This document shows, in pieces, positions 33,794 to 43,001 of a stretch of DNA of 64,000 nt; position 1 is the first letter of the stretch; the number at the start of each line of letters is the position of its first letter. The DNA is taken from positions 248,001 through 312,000 of the forward strand of contig NZ_FOCF01000002.1 of assembly GCF_900110035.1 (NCBI RefSeq), written 5' to 3'. A model generated the notes under the pieces. That model was not told where the DNA came from and did no database searches. It worked only from the letters and a program-made list of their open reading frames with translations. This DNA is from Sphingomonas gellani (GTDB lineage Bacteria > Pseudomonadota > Alphaproteobacteria > Sphingomonadales > Sphingomonadaceae). Position numbers and translations under genes: made by a program.

Positions 33794-34864
33794 CCGATGG
33801 AGGATCGCCCGGCCCGCCGCGACGAAGCGCTCCGGCCCGAACCGATCCAGAACGCGCGCGCGGCCACGCTGCCCCATGCCGGCCAGCCGATCGGGTTGAC
33901 TGAGCAACTTCCTCAACGCATCCGCCAGCGCCGCCGGATCGCCGGGCGGCACGAGCAGACCGGTGTCGCCCTGTACCACGGTGCCCGGCAGCTCGCCGAC
34001 GGCCGAGGCGATGATCGGCGACCCTGCCTGCATCGCCTCGTGCGCGGCGATGCACAGCCCCTCCGACCGGGACGGTTGCACGTACAGGTGCAATCCGGCG
34101 AGGAAGTCGGCGGGGCGCGGTGCATAGCCGGGGAAGCGCAGGGTGGTGACACCAAGCGCCGCTGCGCGTTGCTCCAGCATGTCGCGGGCAGCGCCGTCTC
34201 CGGCGACGATCACCTCGAATGCGGGCACTTGCGCCGGGTCGATCATCGCCAGCGCCTCGACCAGCACGTCATAGCCCTTGACCGGGTGCAGCCGCCCCAG
34301 GCTGCCGATCCGGATCGGCTCGCCCGGCTGCCATGGCCGGCCCTGTGGCGCATCCGGGTTGGCGCGGAAGATCGACCATTGGGTCAGTCGTGCGGCAGGC
34401 ACCTTCAACCGTTCTGCCGTCAATCTGGTGACCGCAGGCGAGTCGCCCACCCACAGGCAGGACAAGCGCTGCGTCGCGCGCAACAGCCGGCGATTGGCGG
34501 GCTTCAGGAAGGCGGCGTGCTGCCAGCTGACCACCGGCCACCCGCGCCGCAGGCCGACCAGTTGCCCCAGCAGCGTCGCCCGGCTGAGCGAGGTCCAGAC
34601 ATGCGTCGGCCGCCATGCGGTGAGCGTCCGGTCGAGCCAGCGCAGCGCCGCGAGGTGATCGGTGGTGCCGCCGTCGCGCACGGTCACGTCGATGCCGGCC
34701 GCCAGCATCGCCGCCTCTCCGCGTCGATCGCGCGGCGTCAGGGCGAACACCGCCACCTCCGCACCGCCGTCGCGCAACACGGACAGTACCGCCGGCACCG
34801 GCGAGGCAGCGCCGCCGCCCTCCAACGAGTTGATCACATAGGCGATGCGCAGGGGCCGGCTCAC
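33779..34864 (-). CDS. GT4-family glycosyltransferase
   Basis: 361 residues, GT-B fold. The acceptor-side start is RIAYVINSLEGGGAA. The donor-side motifs are RIGSLGRLHPVKGYDVLVEA, VIVAGDGAARDMLEQRA and the E-x7-E region SRSEGLCIAAHEAMQAGSPI. It starts with GTG at 34864 overlapping the stop of the upstream GT4 gene (GTGA). These two glycosyltransferases form a translationally coupled pair that probably adds successive sugars to a surface glycan. Donor and acceptor unknown. Confidence 0.9.
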   Translation of the reverse strand: MSRPLRIAYVINSLEGGGAASPVPAVLSVLRDGGAEVAVFALTPRDRRGEAAMLAAGIDVTVRDGGTTDHLAALRWLDRTLTAWRPTHVWTSLSRATLLGQLVGLRRGWPVVSWQHAAFLKPANRRLLRATQRLSCLWVGDSPAVTRLTAERLKVPAARLTQWSIFRANPDAPQGRPWQPGEPIRIGSLGRLHPVKGYDVLVEALAMIDPAQVPAFEVIVAGDGAARDMLEQRAAALGVTTLRFPGYAPRPADFLAGLHLYVQPSRSEGLCIAAHEAMQAGSPIIASAVGELPGTVVQGDTGLLVPPGDPAALADALRKLLSQPDRLAGMGQRGRARVLDRFGPERFVAAGRAILHRLRAQ

Positions 34865-36114
34865 CGCGCCACCGCCTCGAACACCGCGCGATAGGCGGGC
34901 GCCACCTGTTCGATACGATGATGCGCGACCAGCGAGGCGAGGGCATCCGGGGACGGCGGCGGAGCACCAAGCAGGCGCTCGATCGCCGCGGCCATGGCTG
35001 CCTCATCGTCGATCGGCACCACCGCGCCGGCACCGGGCGCGCGCAACAGGTCCGTGGCGGGCGTGCAGTCTGTCGCCACCACCCGACGGCCCGCCGCCAG
35101 CGCCTCCACCAGCACCGCCGGATAGCCCTCGAACTGCGAGCTCAGCACGAACAGCCGCGCCGCATCCAGCCACGGCCGGACGTCGGGCGCGTATCCCGGC
35201 AGATCGACCCGATCGCTCAGACCCAGCGCGCGTACCTGGCGTTCCAACGCCTGGCGTTCCGGTCCTTCACCGACGATCGTCAATTTGGCGTCGCGCTGCG
35301 CAATCCGCGCGAAGGCGGCGATCAGCGTCGCGAAGCCCTTTTCCGGCACCAGTCGACCCGCCGCCAGTACGACCGGCGGCGTATCCGGCGCGACCGGGCG
35401 GGGCGGGGCGTCGGCATCGGACAGCGCCGGCAGCGGGATGGCATGGCTCGTGCCACGCCCGATCGCGCGCTCCACCTGACCGCGCGCGCGTCCGGTCAGT
35501 GTGACCACCGCGTCCGCCCGGCCCAGCAGGCGGCGCATGCGCGCGTCGAACAGCGATTGCCGCAACCGGCCCCGCTGCGGCTTGTCGAGGGCCGCGCTTA
35601 CCTGGGCGACCACGGGCACGCCCTGCCGCGACAACTCCGGGATCAGCGGCCAGTGGAAGTTGCCGGGGACGAAGGCGACGTCGAACCTCGCCGCCTGTCC
35701 CCACCGCCTGAGCGCGGCAGCGAGCACCCGGCGGGAGGCGGGCCCGCGCGCGACGGGCGGATCGGCCACGACAACCTTCACGGACTGATCGAGCATGGCG
35801 CGCAGCGGACCTGCTTTGGATCCACAGAAGATCGTCACCGTCGCGCCGTCCGTCGCCCACCGATTTGCCAGCCGCACGGCAATCCGCTCGGTGCCGCCCA
35901 ACGCGAAATCATGCAGCACGACCAGAATGGCGAGGGGCGTCGCCGGTGTTGAAGTGCCGTGATCCAGACGAATGCTCCCATGACGCCGATGTCGAGAAGG
36001 CGGCCAGCGCGTGTCGCTGAGGCAACCGCCAGTTCCGTCGCCGTCCTGCCCCGGCCGCGCGCCGTTTGCGAGCGGAAACGAACGGGTCGACCGGGGGTCG
36101 GTCTCCGGCTTCAC
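34861..36114 (-). CDS. GT4-family glycosyltransferase
   Basis: Up to 417 residues. Recognisable GT4 sequence begins only at about residue 60 (AILVVLHDFALGGTERIAVR) and continues with VLAAGRLVPEKGFATLIAAF, LTIVGEGPERQALERQ and SSQFEGYPAVLVEALAAG. The first 55-60 residues from the ATG at 36114 look non-coding, so the true start may be a non-ATG codon near 35950. It is coupled by a 4-base overlap to the next GT4 gene. Specificity unknown. Confidence 0.85.
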   Translation of the reverse strand: MKPETDPRSTRSFPLANGARPGQDGDGTGGCLSDTRWPPSRHRRHGSIRLDHGTSTPATPLAILVVLHDFALGGTERIAVRLANRWATDGATVTIFCGSKAGPLRAMLDQSVKVVVADPPVARGPASRRVLAAALRRWGQAARFDVAFVPGNFHWPLIPELSRQGVPVVAQVSAALDKPQRGRLRQSLFDARMRRLLGRADAVVTLTGRARGQVERAIGRGTSHAIPLPALSDADAPPRPVAPDTPPVVLAAGRLVPEKGFATLIAAFARIAQRDAKLTIVGEGPERQALERQVRALGLSDRVDLPGYAPDVRPWLDAARLFVLSSQFEGYPAVLVEALAAGRRVVATDCTPATDLLRAPGAGAVVPIDDEAAMAAAIERLLGAPPPSPDALASLVAHHRIEQVAPAYRAVFEAVAR

Positions 36115-36244
36115 ATGGCGCAGGACTGTATAACGATAAGTGGCTTGTGTGACATTTCTGCTGATTGACGGTCCCTGTCCGGTTGATCCTGTCCGTTGTC
36201 ATGAGCCGATCTCAACGGGGCGGCTGGAACAGGGGGAGTTTTCC

Positions 36245-36967
36245 ATGATGCGTCCGTTCGACGGTGCGGCGTGCGCGTAATCTCTTGCTTGGGACTTCTG
36301 CGCTGATCGCGTTCCCGGCGATGATGCCTGCCGCTGCCTTTGCGCAGGAAGCCGTCAGCGATGTTCACCGTCTGGAGTAGTGACGGAACCGCAATTGGTG
36401 ATTTCCCAGCCCGGAACGCCGGGCAGCGCGGTCGATCCGGTCAACATCACGGGCGTCGGCCAGATGGTCATCGACCTGAAAACGCCGAACGGCAGTATCG
36501 GCCTGTGCACCGGTACGCTGATCAACCCGCGCACGGTCATCTTCGCGGCGCACTGTGTCAACGAAAGCCCGACGGGCGCGACGATGAACCCGTGGAACTA
36601 CGGCACGGGCCAAGGCCCGTTGCCGATCGGGTTCGGGTTCGAGGCCAACAACAATACGGGCATCGCAAACTGGTATTACGCCGGTGCCAATCAGTACCGT
36701 AACAACAAGGCGAACGTCTTCTATAACGTCGGCCAGGTCACCTATAACCCGGACTCGCTGGGATCGTTCGGCGCGAACTTCGTCGGTGGCATCGGCCCCA
36801 GCGCGCTGTTCGCTCTGCCCGACCAGGACAAGAACTGGGGCGAGGCGAGCCTGGGCCTGTCGGTCGACACCGGGCGCGTGACCCTGTCGGCCAGCGCGGA
36901 CACCACCTTCGCGCGCGACGACGTCCGCAACCAGGCGTATCGCGGTTCGGTCAAGATGCGCTTCTGA
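36245..36967 (+). pseudogene. decayed autotransporter serine protease
   Basis: Fragments of one protein in more than one frame. An ATG with AGGGGGAG upstream (36245) reaches TAA at once. The signal peptide (LLLGTSALIAFPAMMPAAAF) is in another frame from about 36264 and ends at TAG 36378-36380. The protease start is back in the first frame from 36380 (GTG). It reads VDPVNITGVGQMVIDL, then GLCTGTLINPRTVIFAAHC with the catalytic His, and jumps after NVGQVTYNPDSLG to the last barrel strands of an autotransporter (FARDDVRNQAYRGSVKMRF). Intact relatives are around 1000 residues. So there is a large in-frame internal deletion plus two small frameshifts near the signal peptide. A 195-residue product is still possible but would not be exported. 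Confidence 0.75.
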
Positions 36968-37022
36968 TCGCAGCAGATCGGCACCCTTGGGCAGTCAGCC
37001 GCCCCAGGGTCCGCGCCGGGAG

Positions 37023-37064
37023 ACGACAGAGGGGGCGTGGCGGATCCGCTGCGCCCCTTGTCGT
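37023..37064 (+). terminator. extended hairpin after the autotransporter remnant
   Basis: ACGACA (37023-37028) pairs with TGTCGT (37059-37064). Inside it GGGGCGTGG pairs with the CTGCGCCCC side, with two G-T pairs, around a GCGGATCCGC core. It is a long stem about 55 bases after the remnant's stop and about 70 before the GAF gene, so a transcription terminator is likely. Confidence 0.5.
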
Positions 37065-37135
37065 GTCAGCGGTGCAGGGGCGGAGCGCCCTGCCGCTAAC
37101 CGACCGTTAGCATTCGGGGGCGTATTCCCCGGCGC

Positions 37136-37657
37136 ATGGTCATGTCCCTTCATCAGCTCGACGATTCCGAACGCGCCGGTGTCGCCGCGCTCGAAGGTTA
37201 TGGCATCCTCGACACGCCGAACGAGCCCGAGTTCGACGAGATCGTCCGAGAGGCGGCGGCGATCTTCCACACCCCGATCGCGCTGATCTCTTTGCTCGAC
37301 GAGAACCGGCAGTGGTTCAAGGCGAAGGTCGGCATGGAGGCATCGGAAACGCCGCGTTCCATCTCCTTCTGCACCCACGCCATCCGGGGGCACGGCGTGT
37401 TCTCCGTCCCCGACACCACGCGGGACGAGCGCTTCGCGTCCAATCCGCTGGTCACCGAGGATCCGGGCATCCGTTCCTATGCGGGCGCGCCGCTGAAGAC
37501 GGTGGACGGCATTCGCATGGGTACGCTGTGCGTCCTGGACACCGAGCCGGGCCGCGTCCTGACGACCGAGGAACAGGCGTTGCTGCACGAGCTGGCCGAC
37601 CGGGTGGTGCTGGCCATGGAGCATCGCCGCGCGACCATGACGGCCGGAAACGCCTGA
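37136..37657 (+). CDS. stand-alone GAF-domain protein
   Basis: 173 residues, almost all one GAF domain: [46 protein letters not shown]-like [20 protein letters not shown] and [20 protein letters not shown]. Such proteins are small-molecule sensors, often with a separate kinase or cyclase partner. Here no output domain is fused and none is adjacent, although a single-domain response regulator is at 38672. ATGs at 37136 and 37142 are both usable. Confidence 0.87.
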   Translation: MVMSLHQLDDSERAGVAALEGYGILDTPNEPEFDEIVREAAAIFHTPIALISLLDENRQWFKAKVGMEASETPRSISFCTHAIRGHGVFSVPDTTRDERFASNPLVTEDPGIRSYAGAPLKTVDGIRMGTLCVLDTEPGRVLTTEEQALLHELADRVVLAMEHRRATMTAGNA

Positions 37658-37727
37658 CCGGGGTCCCACCGCCCCCGCTCCGGCCGGGGCGGTGGCGGAC
37701 CAGCCAGGCGCTGCTCCGCCGCCAGGA

Positions 37728-38507
37728 TCAGCCCGGCGAAGCTGCGGACCCCGCGAGCAGGCCGCCGTCCACCGTCACCTCCGTCCCCGTCAGGTACGCC
37801 GCCTCGTCGCTCGCCAGCATGGCGGCGACCGCCGCGACCTCCTCCGGCAGGCCGAAGCGGCGCAGTGGGGTGTCCGCGACCAGCGCCGCCATGCGCGCCT
37901 CCCGATCGTCGCCGGTGCCCAGCATCGGCTCCCACATCGGCGTCAGGATCGCCGCCGGATGGATCGAGTTGCAACGGATCGTCCAGCCCTGTTGCGCGCA
38001 ATACAGCGCCACCGTCTTGCTGTGGTTGCGGATCGCCGCCTTCGACGAGGCATAGGCCGCCGCCGCGGGGATGCCAACCATGCCCGACCGCGACGAGATG
38101 TTGATGATCGACCCGCTGCCCCGCGCCTTCATCGCCGCGATCGCGTAGCGACAGCCAAGGAACGTGCCGTCCAGATTGACGCGGTGCACGTCGCGCCAGT
38201 CGGCCAGGCTGGCATGTTCCGGATCATGGGCGACGGGTCCTTGTTCGAACCCGGTGATACCGGCGTTGTTGACGACCACGTCGGCGGCCGGAACGACCTC
38301 GGCCAGTCGCGCCCAGTCCGCTTCCTCGGCCACGTCCAATGGTTCGAAGCGGCACCCGATCGCGGCGGCCGCGGCGGTACCTGCACGTGTGTCGATGTCG
38401 GTGAGGACGACAGTGCCGCTCTCTTCGTGAAAGCGGGCGGCGATGGCGCGGCCGATGCCGCGCGCTGCGCCGGTCACGACGCACGTCTTGTTGTTCAGTC
38501 TTTGCAT
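37728..38507 (-). CDS. short-chain dehydrogenase/reductase
   Basis: 259 residues, classical SDR. Cofactor loop [24 protein letters not shown], catalytic serine in [10 protein letters not shown], and the Y-x3-K pair in [11 protein letters not shown]. An Asp at the end of the second strand (VLTDIDTR) predicts NAD(H) preference. The substrate is unknown. Closest general types are 3-oxoacyl-ACP-reductase-like or cyclopentanol/3-alpha-hydroxysteroid dehydrogenases. Single gene with its own upstream gap. Confidence 0.9.
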   Translation of the reverse strand: MQRLNNKTCVVTGAARGIGRAIAARFHEESGTVVLTDIDTRAGTAAAAAIGCRFEPLDVAEEADWARLAEVVPAADVVVNNAGITGFEQGPVAHDPEHASLADWRDVHRVNLDGTFLGCRYAIAAMKARGSGSIINISSRSGMVGIPAAAAYASSKAAIRNHSKTVALYCAQQGWTIRCNSIHPAAILTPMWEPMLGTGDDREARMAALVADTPLRRFGLPEEVAAVAAMLASDEAAYLTGTEVTVDGGLLAGSAASPG

Positions 38508-38671
38508 GATGATCCCGGATCAGGTCTAATCAGCGGATGGCTCCGCAACCGGATGTGCCGCCTCAGCGGTGACGCTGGATCATCTCGAAAACTCCCTGGC
38601 TCCCGGCGACGCTAGCCGCGTACCATGCCGGGGGCAAGCCGCTGGCATCATGCGCGACCGCCGTGCCGTAC

Positions 38672-39049
38672 TTACGCGGTCAGCCGGTCGATCTCGGCCA
38701 GCACACGTCGCGGATCGAAGGGTTTGGCAAAGAAGATGGTATGCTCGGGCAACTCGGCCGCGCTGGGACGGATCGCGCCCGACGCGACGACCAGCAGGGT
38801 CGGCGGATAGCGGTCGCGGATGTAATGCGCCAGTTTCAGCCCATCCATCGATCCGGGCATCTGGACGTCGGTCAGCACCACCTGGATCGACGGGTTCTTT
38901 TCCAGAATGGCGATCGCCTCGTCGGCGTGCTGGGCCTCGAAGACCTGGAACCCCTCATCCTCGAAGAAGTCGGCCAGATCGATCCGGATCATCGGCTCGT
39001 CGTCCACCAGCAGGATGGATCGGGCGATATGGGTCAACTCGTCGGTCAT
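38672..39049 (-). CDS. single-domain response regulator
   Basis: 125 residues comprising only a receiver domain: D16/D17 acidic pair (LLVDDEPM), phospho-acceptor D61 (VVLTDVQMPG) and K109 (FFAKPF). There is no output domain, so it acts through protein contacts, as CheY- or Sma0114-like regulators do. The ATG at 39049 is followed upstream by a long non-coding region. Its kinase is not next to it. Confidence 0.92.
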   Translation of the reverse strand: MTDELTHIARSILLVDDEPMIRIDLADFFEDEGFQVFEAQHADEAIAILEKNPSIQVVLTDVQMPGSMDGLKLAHYIRDRYPPTLLVVASGAIRPSAAELPEHTIFFAKPFDPRRVLAEIDRLTA

Positions 39050-39583
39050 CTCACACTCTTTGTCTTTGGCCTCTGCATGTCGGACCCGGGTATCGAGCCC
39101 GCATGGTACCCGACGCTTGGTGGCCGACCCTGTTCCGTCGAGGGAGCCGACCGCCCCGGATCGGGACGCCCCGACCAGGATCGTCAGCGATCGTCACGCA
39201 TCGGACCGTCGCATCTGAACGAGGCTCGCGCGACTTGGGTCCGGTTTCGGCGGCCATTGTAGTTTCACGAGGGTAGGGGCGCTCACGCCGGGATCGCGCC
39301 AATTCGTCCGCGAATTGATGCGACGTGGCCTGCTCGATCGTGCTAGGCATGGCCCATCGCCGGCTATGTGATCAGCAAGCGCCAGCGGCTGAGAGACTTC
39401 GCGCTCCCGCTTGTCCGGACGGAGCCGATCCATGGCACTCTACCCGTTATACCGCGACCATCGTGTCCGGGTGCTTGCGCATCGCGGCGCGATCATCCCT
39501 GGCGTTTGCTGAACCATGCGTATTCTGCTCCGCCTGGTTCGGCGCTGGTACTGGCATCGCCAGTCGAAGGGGGAACGGTGGCA
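39050..39583. other. 534-base region without a gene
   Basis: It should carry the promoters of the response regulator (minus) and of the hypothetical gene at 39584 (plus). Open frames here have Arg/Pro-rich, non-protein-like translations. A T-arm-like string at 39088-39100 is not part of a tRNA. No repeats or strong hairpins noticed. Confidence 0.4.
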
Positions 39584-39976
39584 ATGAGCATGATCCGCCG
39601 CCCGGACGATCCCGCCTATCACGCCCTCATTCGCGGGTTGTTTACGGTGCAGCGCCGGATCGCGCCCCTTTGGGCCGTGGAGGCCGACCGATTGTCCCAT
39701 CGGCAGCGTATTCTGCGGGACCGCGTCACCGCGAATTGCCTGCGCGAACTGGACGTGTTGCTGGCGCATTGGGTGAACCGCGACGCCCCGTCGGTGGAAC
39801 CGCCATCGGATGAGGCCGAGGCATCGCAGTGGATGGGGAACGACGGCATGGAGCCGGGCAGTGAGCGGACCCGTCCCATGCGTTACGATCCTGCCGCGAT
39901 GACTGCGATCACCGCATCCTACTGGTTGGCGGCTCATGCCTCGTCCGCGTTGCACGGTTGCGAACTGCTCTCCTGA
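39584..39976 (+). CDS. hypothetical protein
   Basis: 130 residues from the ATG at 39584 (GGGGGAA upstream). An N-terminal helical part (YHALIRGLFTVQRRIAPLWA, then RVTANCLRELDVLLAHW) precedes an acidic linker and a short C-terminal helix. No family recognised. It lies 132 bases before the second cold-shock gene. Composition is natural and it is probably expressed, but function is unknown. Confidence 0.6.
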   Translation: MSMIRRPDDPAYHALIRGLFTVQRRIAPLWAVEADRLSHRQRILRDRVTANCLRELDVLLAHWVNRDAPSVEPPSDEAEASQWMGNDGMEPGSERTRPMRYDPAAMTAITASYWLAAHASSALHGCELLS

Positions 39977-40108
39977 TCCCCATCTGGAATAGGCTTTAGT
40001 CGCAAATCGACGGTTTTTCGGCGCTTTGCGGGCCCTTTTTCCTTCTTTCCCTGCTGCCACGGCAGCGGGCGTCCCGCCACCGGAGCGCCCTCCCATGAGG
40101 GAACAAGC

Positions 40109-40321
40109 ATGAGCATCACCGGCACCGTCAAATTCTTCAATGCCGACAAGGGCTATGGCTTCATCACGCCGGACACGGGCGGCACCGACGCATTCGTGCA
40201 CATCAGCGCGGTGGAGCGCGGCGGGATGATCTCGCTGCAGCAGGACCAGCGCGTGTCGTACGAACTGGAGCAGGATCGTCGCGGCAAGATGGCGGCGGTC
40301 AACCTTCAGCCGGCGGAATGA
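40109..40321 (+). CDS. cold-shock domain protein (CspA family), copy 2
   Basis: 70 residues, MSITGTVKFFNADKGYGFIT, with RNP1 KGYGFI and RNP2 DAFVHISAV. It is very similar to the copy at 22443 but differs in the middle (GGTDAF, MISLQQDQ). It probably has a leader, since about 130 bases precede it. It is followed by the second copy of the small NVRER protein. Confidence 0.94.
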   Translation: MSITGTVKFFNADKGYGFITPDTGGTDAFVHISAVERGGMISLQQDQRVSYELEQDRRGKMAAVNLQPAE

Positions 40322-40397
40322 TGCGGGTGGCGCGGGGGACCGGGGCCGCCGCGCCCGAACCCTGCCCGTGATCCAGTAGCGGAAGAGGAAGCGAACC

Positions 40398-40622
40398 ATG
40401 CGCGACAGCGACAATTACTCCAGCCAAGCGGCACGCTGCCGGCGCGAGGCGGATGAGGCGATCCTGGACAACGTCCGCGAACGCGCTCTCCGATCGGAGG
40501 CGGCATGGTCGGCGCTGGCCGACCGCAGTCGAAAGGCGGAAACGTCGCGCGACGCTCGGCAGGCCCGCGAGCTGGCCGACATCGCGCCCTCCGTCTTCGA
40601 TCCAGCGCGGCCTTCCGACTGA
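40398..40622 (+). CDS. small charged helical protein, partner of cold-shock gene (copy 2)
   Basis: 74 residues, helical and charged, no known family. It shares with the product at 22142 the pattern Tyr-x3-Ala, REA/DEA, then NVRER and AW-ALA-RS, and lies 76 bases downstream of a cold-shock gene on the same strand. The presence of two such pairs argues that it is a genuine gene. A possible RNA- or chaperone-related role is only guilt by association. Confidence 0.7.
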   Translation: MRDSDNYSSQAARCRREADEAILDNVRERALRSEAAWSALADRSRKAETSRDARQARELADIAPSVFDPARPSD

Positions 40623-40737
40623 GCCCCATCCGGTCCAGCAATGCTTTAACATGGATCGATTGCGCGTCCCTTGCGCTAAGCCTGTTCCTTGAACGGCCGC
40701 AGATCCGGCCGCCAACTGCCGAAAGGACAGGCGCGAT

Positions 40738-42027
40738 ATGGAAGCAGCGGACGTCTTCACCACGCTCTCGGTCGAGTTGAAGCCCGACCCCTCCCGCACC
40801 GTGGTGCGCCCGTTCGGCTTTGCCTATCCCTCCGCCTTCTCAGACGGTCGCCCGACACGGTCGCAGGCCGTGGTGTCGCGGCTTCTCGCCCTGACGCCGG
40901 AGATGCGCGATCGCATGCTCCGCCTGCTGTCCAACGCAATGGAAAAGCGGCATCGCAACGTCGACAAGGCGTTCCTGCGCCGGTTCGAGGAGGTGAAGGC
41001 GGAGATCGGGGACGAGCCCATCACGCGGGAATGCGACCGCCTGCTGATCGGCGCCTATTTCAGTCAGGAATATGCCTTTGAAAGCGCGGCCCTGTTCAAT
41101 CCGAGCATCGTGCGCATCCCCGACCAGGAGGACGTGCCCGACGACAAGGTGCGCTTCATCCTGTCGCTGCGCGGCATCGGGGAGGGGCATATCTCCTCCG
41201 TCACCTTCCGCACCGGCACATGGGACGGCGACCATGGCCTGACCATCGATCCAGCCAGCCCGCAGGGTGTCCCGCCCCGCATCGACAGCGATGACGAGGG
41301 CTGGGTAAAGATGCGGGCGGAGGACAGCGAGGAATTGTCCGAAACGGTGATCTTCCCGATCCTGCCCAGCCAGCGGCAGGGCGTGGAGGATCTGCGTCTG
41401 GTGAACTTCACCGATCATGACGGCGTCGAGAGCGTGATCGGCACCTACACGGCATTCGATGGCCGTGACGCCCGCCAGGAACTGCTGCGCGGCATCGATC
41501 TGCGCACGTACGAGATGCGCGCGCTGGGCGGGGCGATGGCCGGGTACAAGGGGATGGCGTTGTTTCCCCGCCGTGTCGACGGTCGCTTCGTGATGCTGGG
41601 GCGGCAGGACAACGAGAATATCTGGCTGCTCCGCTCCGACGATCTGTACACCTGGGAAACCGGGGAGCGGATCATGGCGCCCGAATACCCCTGGGAATTC
41701 GTGCAGATCGGCAATTGCGGCTCTCCGATCGAGATCGACGAGGGGTGGCTGGTGTTCACGCACGGCGTCGGCATGGTGCGCGGCTATTGCGTCGGCGCGT
41801 GCCTGCTGGACAAGGATGACCCGTCAAAGGTGCTGGCCCGCACGCCGTCGCCCCTGTTGTTCCCCAGCGCCGAACAGCGCGGCGGCTATGTGCCCAACGT
41901 CACCTACAGCTGCGGCGCGCTGCTGCTCGGTCGCAAGATCCTGCTGCCTTATGCCATCGGCGACGAATACACCGCCTTCGCGGTCGGCAGCGTGGACGAC
42001 CTGCTGAGCGTCATGGAGCGGAAGTGA
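40738..42027 (+). CDS. GH130 beta-mannoside phosphorylase/hydrolase
   Basis: 429 residues with an N-terminal helical extension (about 1-100). The five-bladed GH130 propeller follows, from YAFESAALFNPSIVRI, through GYKGMALFPRRVDGRFVML, WEFVQIGNCGSPIEIDEGWL and VFTHGVG, to YSCGALLLGRKILLPYAIGD. There is no signal peptide, so it acts in the cytoplasm. GH130 enzymes phosphorolyse or hydrolyse beta-mannosides, including Man-beta-1,4-GlcNAc from N-glycans and beta-1,4-manno-oligosaccharides. The N-glycan-like locus 20 kb upstream makes the first attractive. The helical N-terminal extension points to one of the non-classical subfamilies. Start ATG at 40738 with GAAAGGA upstream. Confidence 0.87.
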   Translation: MEAADVFTTLSVELKPDPSRTVVRPFGFAYPSAFSDGRPTRSQAVVSRLLALTPEMRDRMLRLLSNAMEKRHRNVDKAFLRRFEEVKAEIGDEPITRECDRLLIGAYFSQEYAFESAALFNPSIVRIPDQEDVPDDKVRFILSLRGIGEGHISSVTFRTGTWDGDHGLTIDPASPQGVPPRIDSDDEGWVKMRAEDSEELSETVIFPILPSQRQGVEDLRLVNFTDHDGVESVIGTYTAFDGRDARQELLRGIDLRTYEMRALGGAMAGYKGMALFPRRVDGRFVMLGRQDNENIWLLRSDDLYTWETGERIMAPEYPWEFVQIGNCGSPIEIDEGWLVFTHGVGMVRGYCVGACLLDKDDPSKVLARTPSPLLFPSAEQRGGYVPNVTYSCGALLLGRKILLPYAIGDEYTAFAVGSVDDLLSVMERK

Positions 42028-42388
42028 CAGGGGCTGACCTGCTCCCGATCAGGGAGGCAGGAGGCGTCATGGTAACCGGATGTTGACCATATTCGACGAT
42101 GGTCACGACAGGGGTCATTGAGGGGTCGGAGAATCGTGCAGCGATCGATGGGAGCCATGGCGACAACACCGGGCGACAATATCGGGCGGGCGCTGCGCAT
42201 CGGGTTTCCCAGCAAAATAGACGGCACGTTCTACAGCCTGCTCGCGATCCTGGACAAGGATCAGCGCGCTGCGGCCGTTCCCTGTTCATGCGGCCGGCCG
42301 GCCTCTCCGGCGCCTTCGGCATGGTTGGGCTGAGCGGGCGAGATGCGCCTGCCGTCGATCGCCGCCCTGTTGTAACCTTTCGCCCGCC
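42028..42388. other. gap after GH130
   Basis: About 360 bases. An imperfect hairpin (CCTGCTCCC at 42038-42046 with GGGAGGCAGG at 42052-42061, one bulge) begins 10 bases after the GH130 stop and may terminate it. A plus-strand frame from 42118 contains DNIGRALRIGFPSKIDGTFY, which is protein-like, but it lacks a family and a good start, so it is not called. Confidence 0.35.
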
Positions 42389-42961
42389 TCAGGCGAAATC
42401 GGCGGCGACGACCGCCTCGATCTGACGCTCTATGCCACGGGTCAGGGCAGGGGGCACGGTGACGCGGAAGCCGCGCTCGATCAGCCCGCGCGCTGCCCAG
42501 CGCACGCAGAAATCGGCCGCCACCCCGATCAGCGTCACCGTCTCCACCCCCGACGCGCGCAACTGCGCGAAGAATGCGTCCCGCAGCGCGGCCGGCGCGG
42601 CGGGGTTGCGCATATCGTCGATCGTCACGCCCGGTTCCGCCCACATGTCGAACACGTTCTTCTCCAGCCGGAAAAGAGGGATCGCCGGGTCGATCGCATC
42701 GGGGTCGAGCATGCCGCGCCATCCGGCTGTGTCGCGCACGCAGTGGATCGGGAACTGCAACGCCTCGGCCGACAAGGGGTAGGTGTCGGCGTCATGGGTG
42801 TCGAAGGTGAACAGTACGCCCGCCGTGTCATCGGGACGCAGGGCAGCGATCCAGTCCTGCATCGGCCCGAAGAGTGCCTCTGCCCCCGCGACCGGCAGGG
42901 CACCGTCCGCCAGCAGGAAATCGGCCTGTGCGTCAACGACGATCACGAAGCTTTTCATCAT
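42389..42961 (-). CDS. nicotinamidase/isochorismatase-family cysteine hydrolase
   Basis: 190 residues. The catalytic triad is visible: D10 in VIVVDAQADF, K101 in RLEKNVFDMW and C152 in GVAADFCVRWA. A possible metal site is D54-x-H56 in FDTHDADTYP. The neighbouring divergent nrtR-pncB operon makes nicotinamidase (PncA: nicotinamide to nicotinate) the best call. The gene starts 50 bases from nrtR and so probably shares its control. Confidence 0.88.
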   Translation of the reverse strand: MMKSFVIVVDAQADFLLADGALPVAGAEALFGPMQDWIAALRPDDTAGVLFTFDTHDADTYPLSAEALQFPIHCVRDTAGWRGMLDPDAIDPAIPLFRLEKNVFDMWAEPGVTIDDMRNPAAPAALRDAFFAQLRASGVETVTLIGVAADFCVRWAARGLIERGFRVTVPPALTRGIERQIEAVVAADFA

Positions 42962-43001
42962 CGGCCTCCCTGTACGTGCTTCCGCTTAGTCGCGTTGCAA
43001 A

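Noticed and set aside
36264..36380. Programmed frameshifting in the autotransporter start
   Set aside because: No slippery heptamer or stimulatory structure, and the same gene also has a large deletion, so decay is the simpler explanation.
37312..38055. 247-codon plus frame across the GAF-SDR junction
   Set aside because: It covers parts of two well-supported genes in a wrong frame; no domains.
39088..39100. T-arm-like GGGTATCGAGCCC, possible tRNA
   Set aside because: No acceptor, D-arm or anticodon arm can be folded around it and no CCA follows.
42118..42333. 71-codon plus frame with DNIGRALRIGFPSKIDGTFY
   Set aside because: A protein-like middle part only; no good start or family, and the C-terminal part is Pro/Ala/Ser noise.
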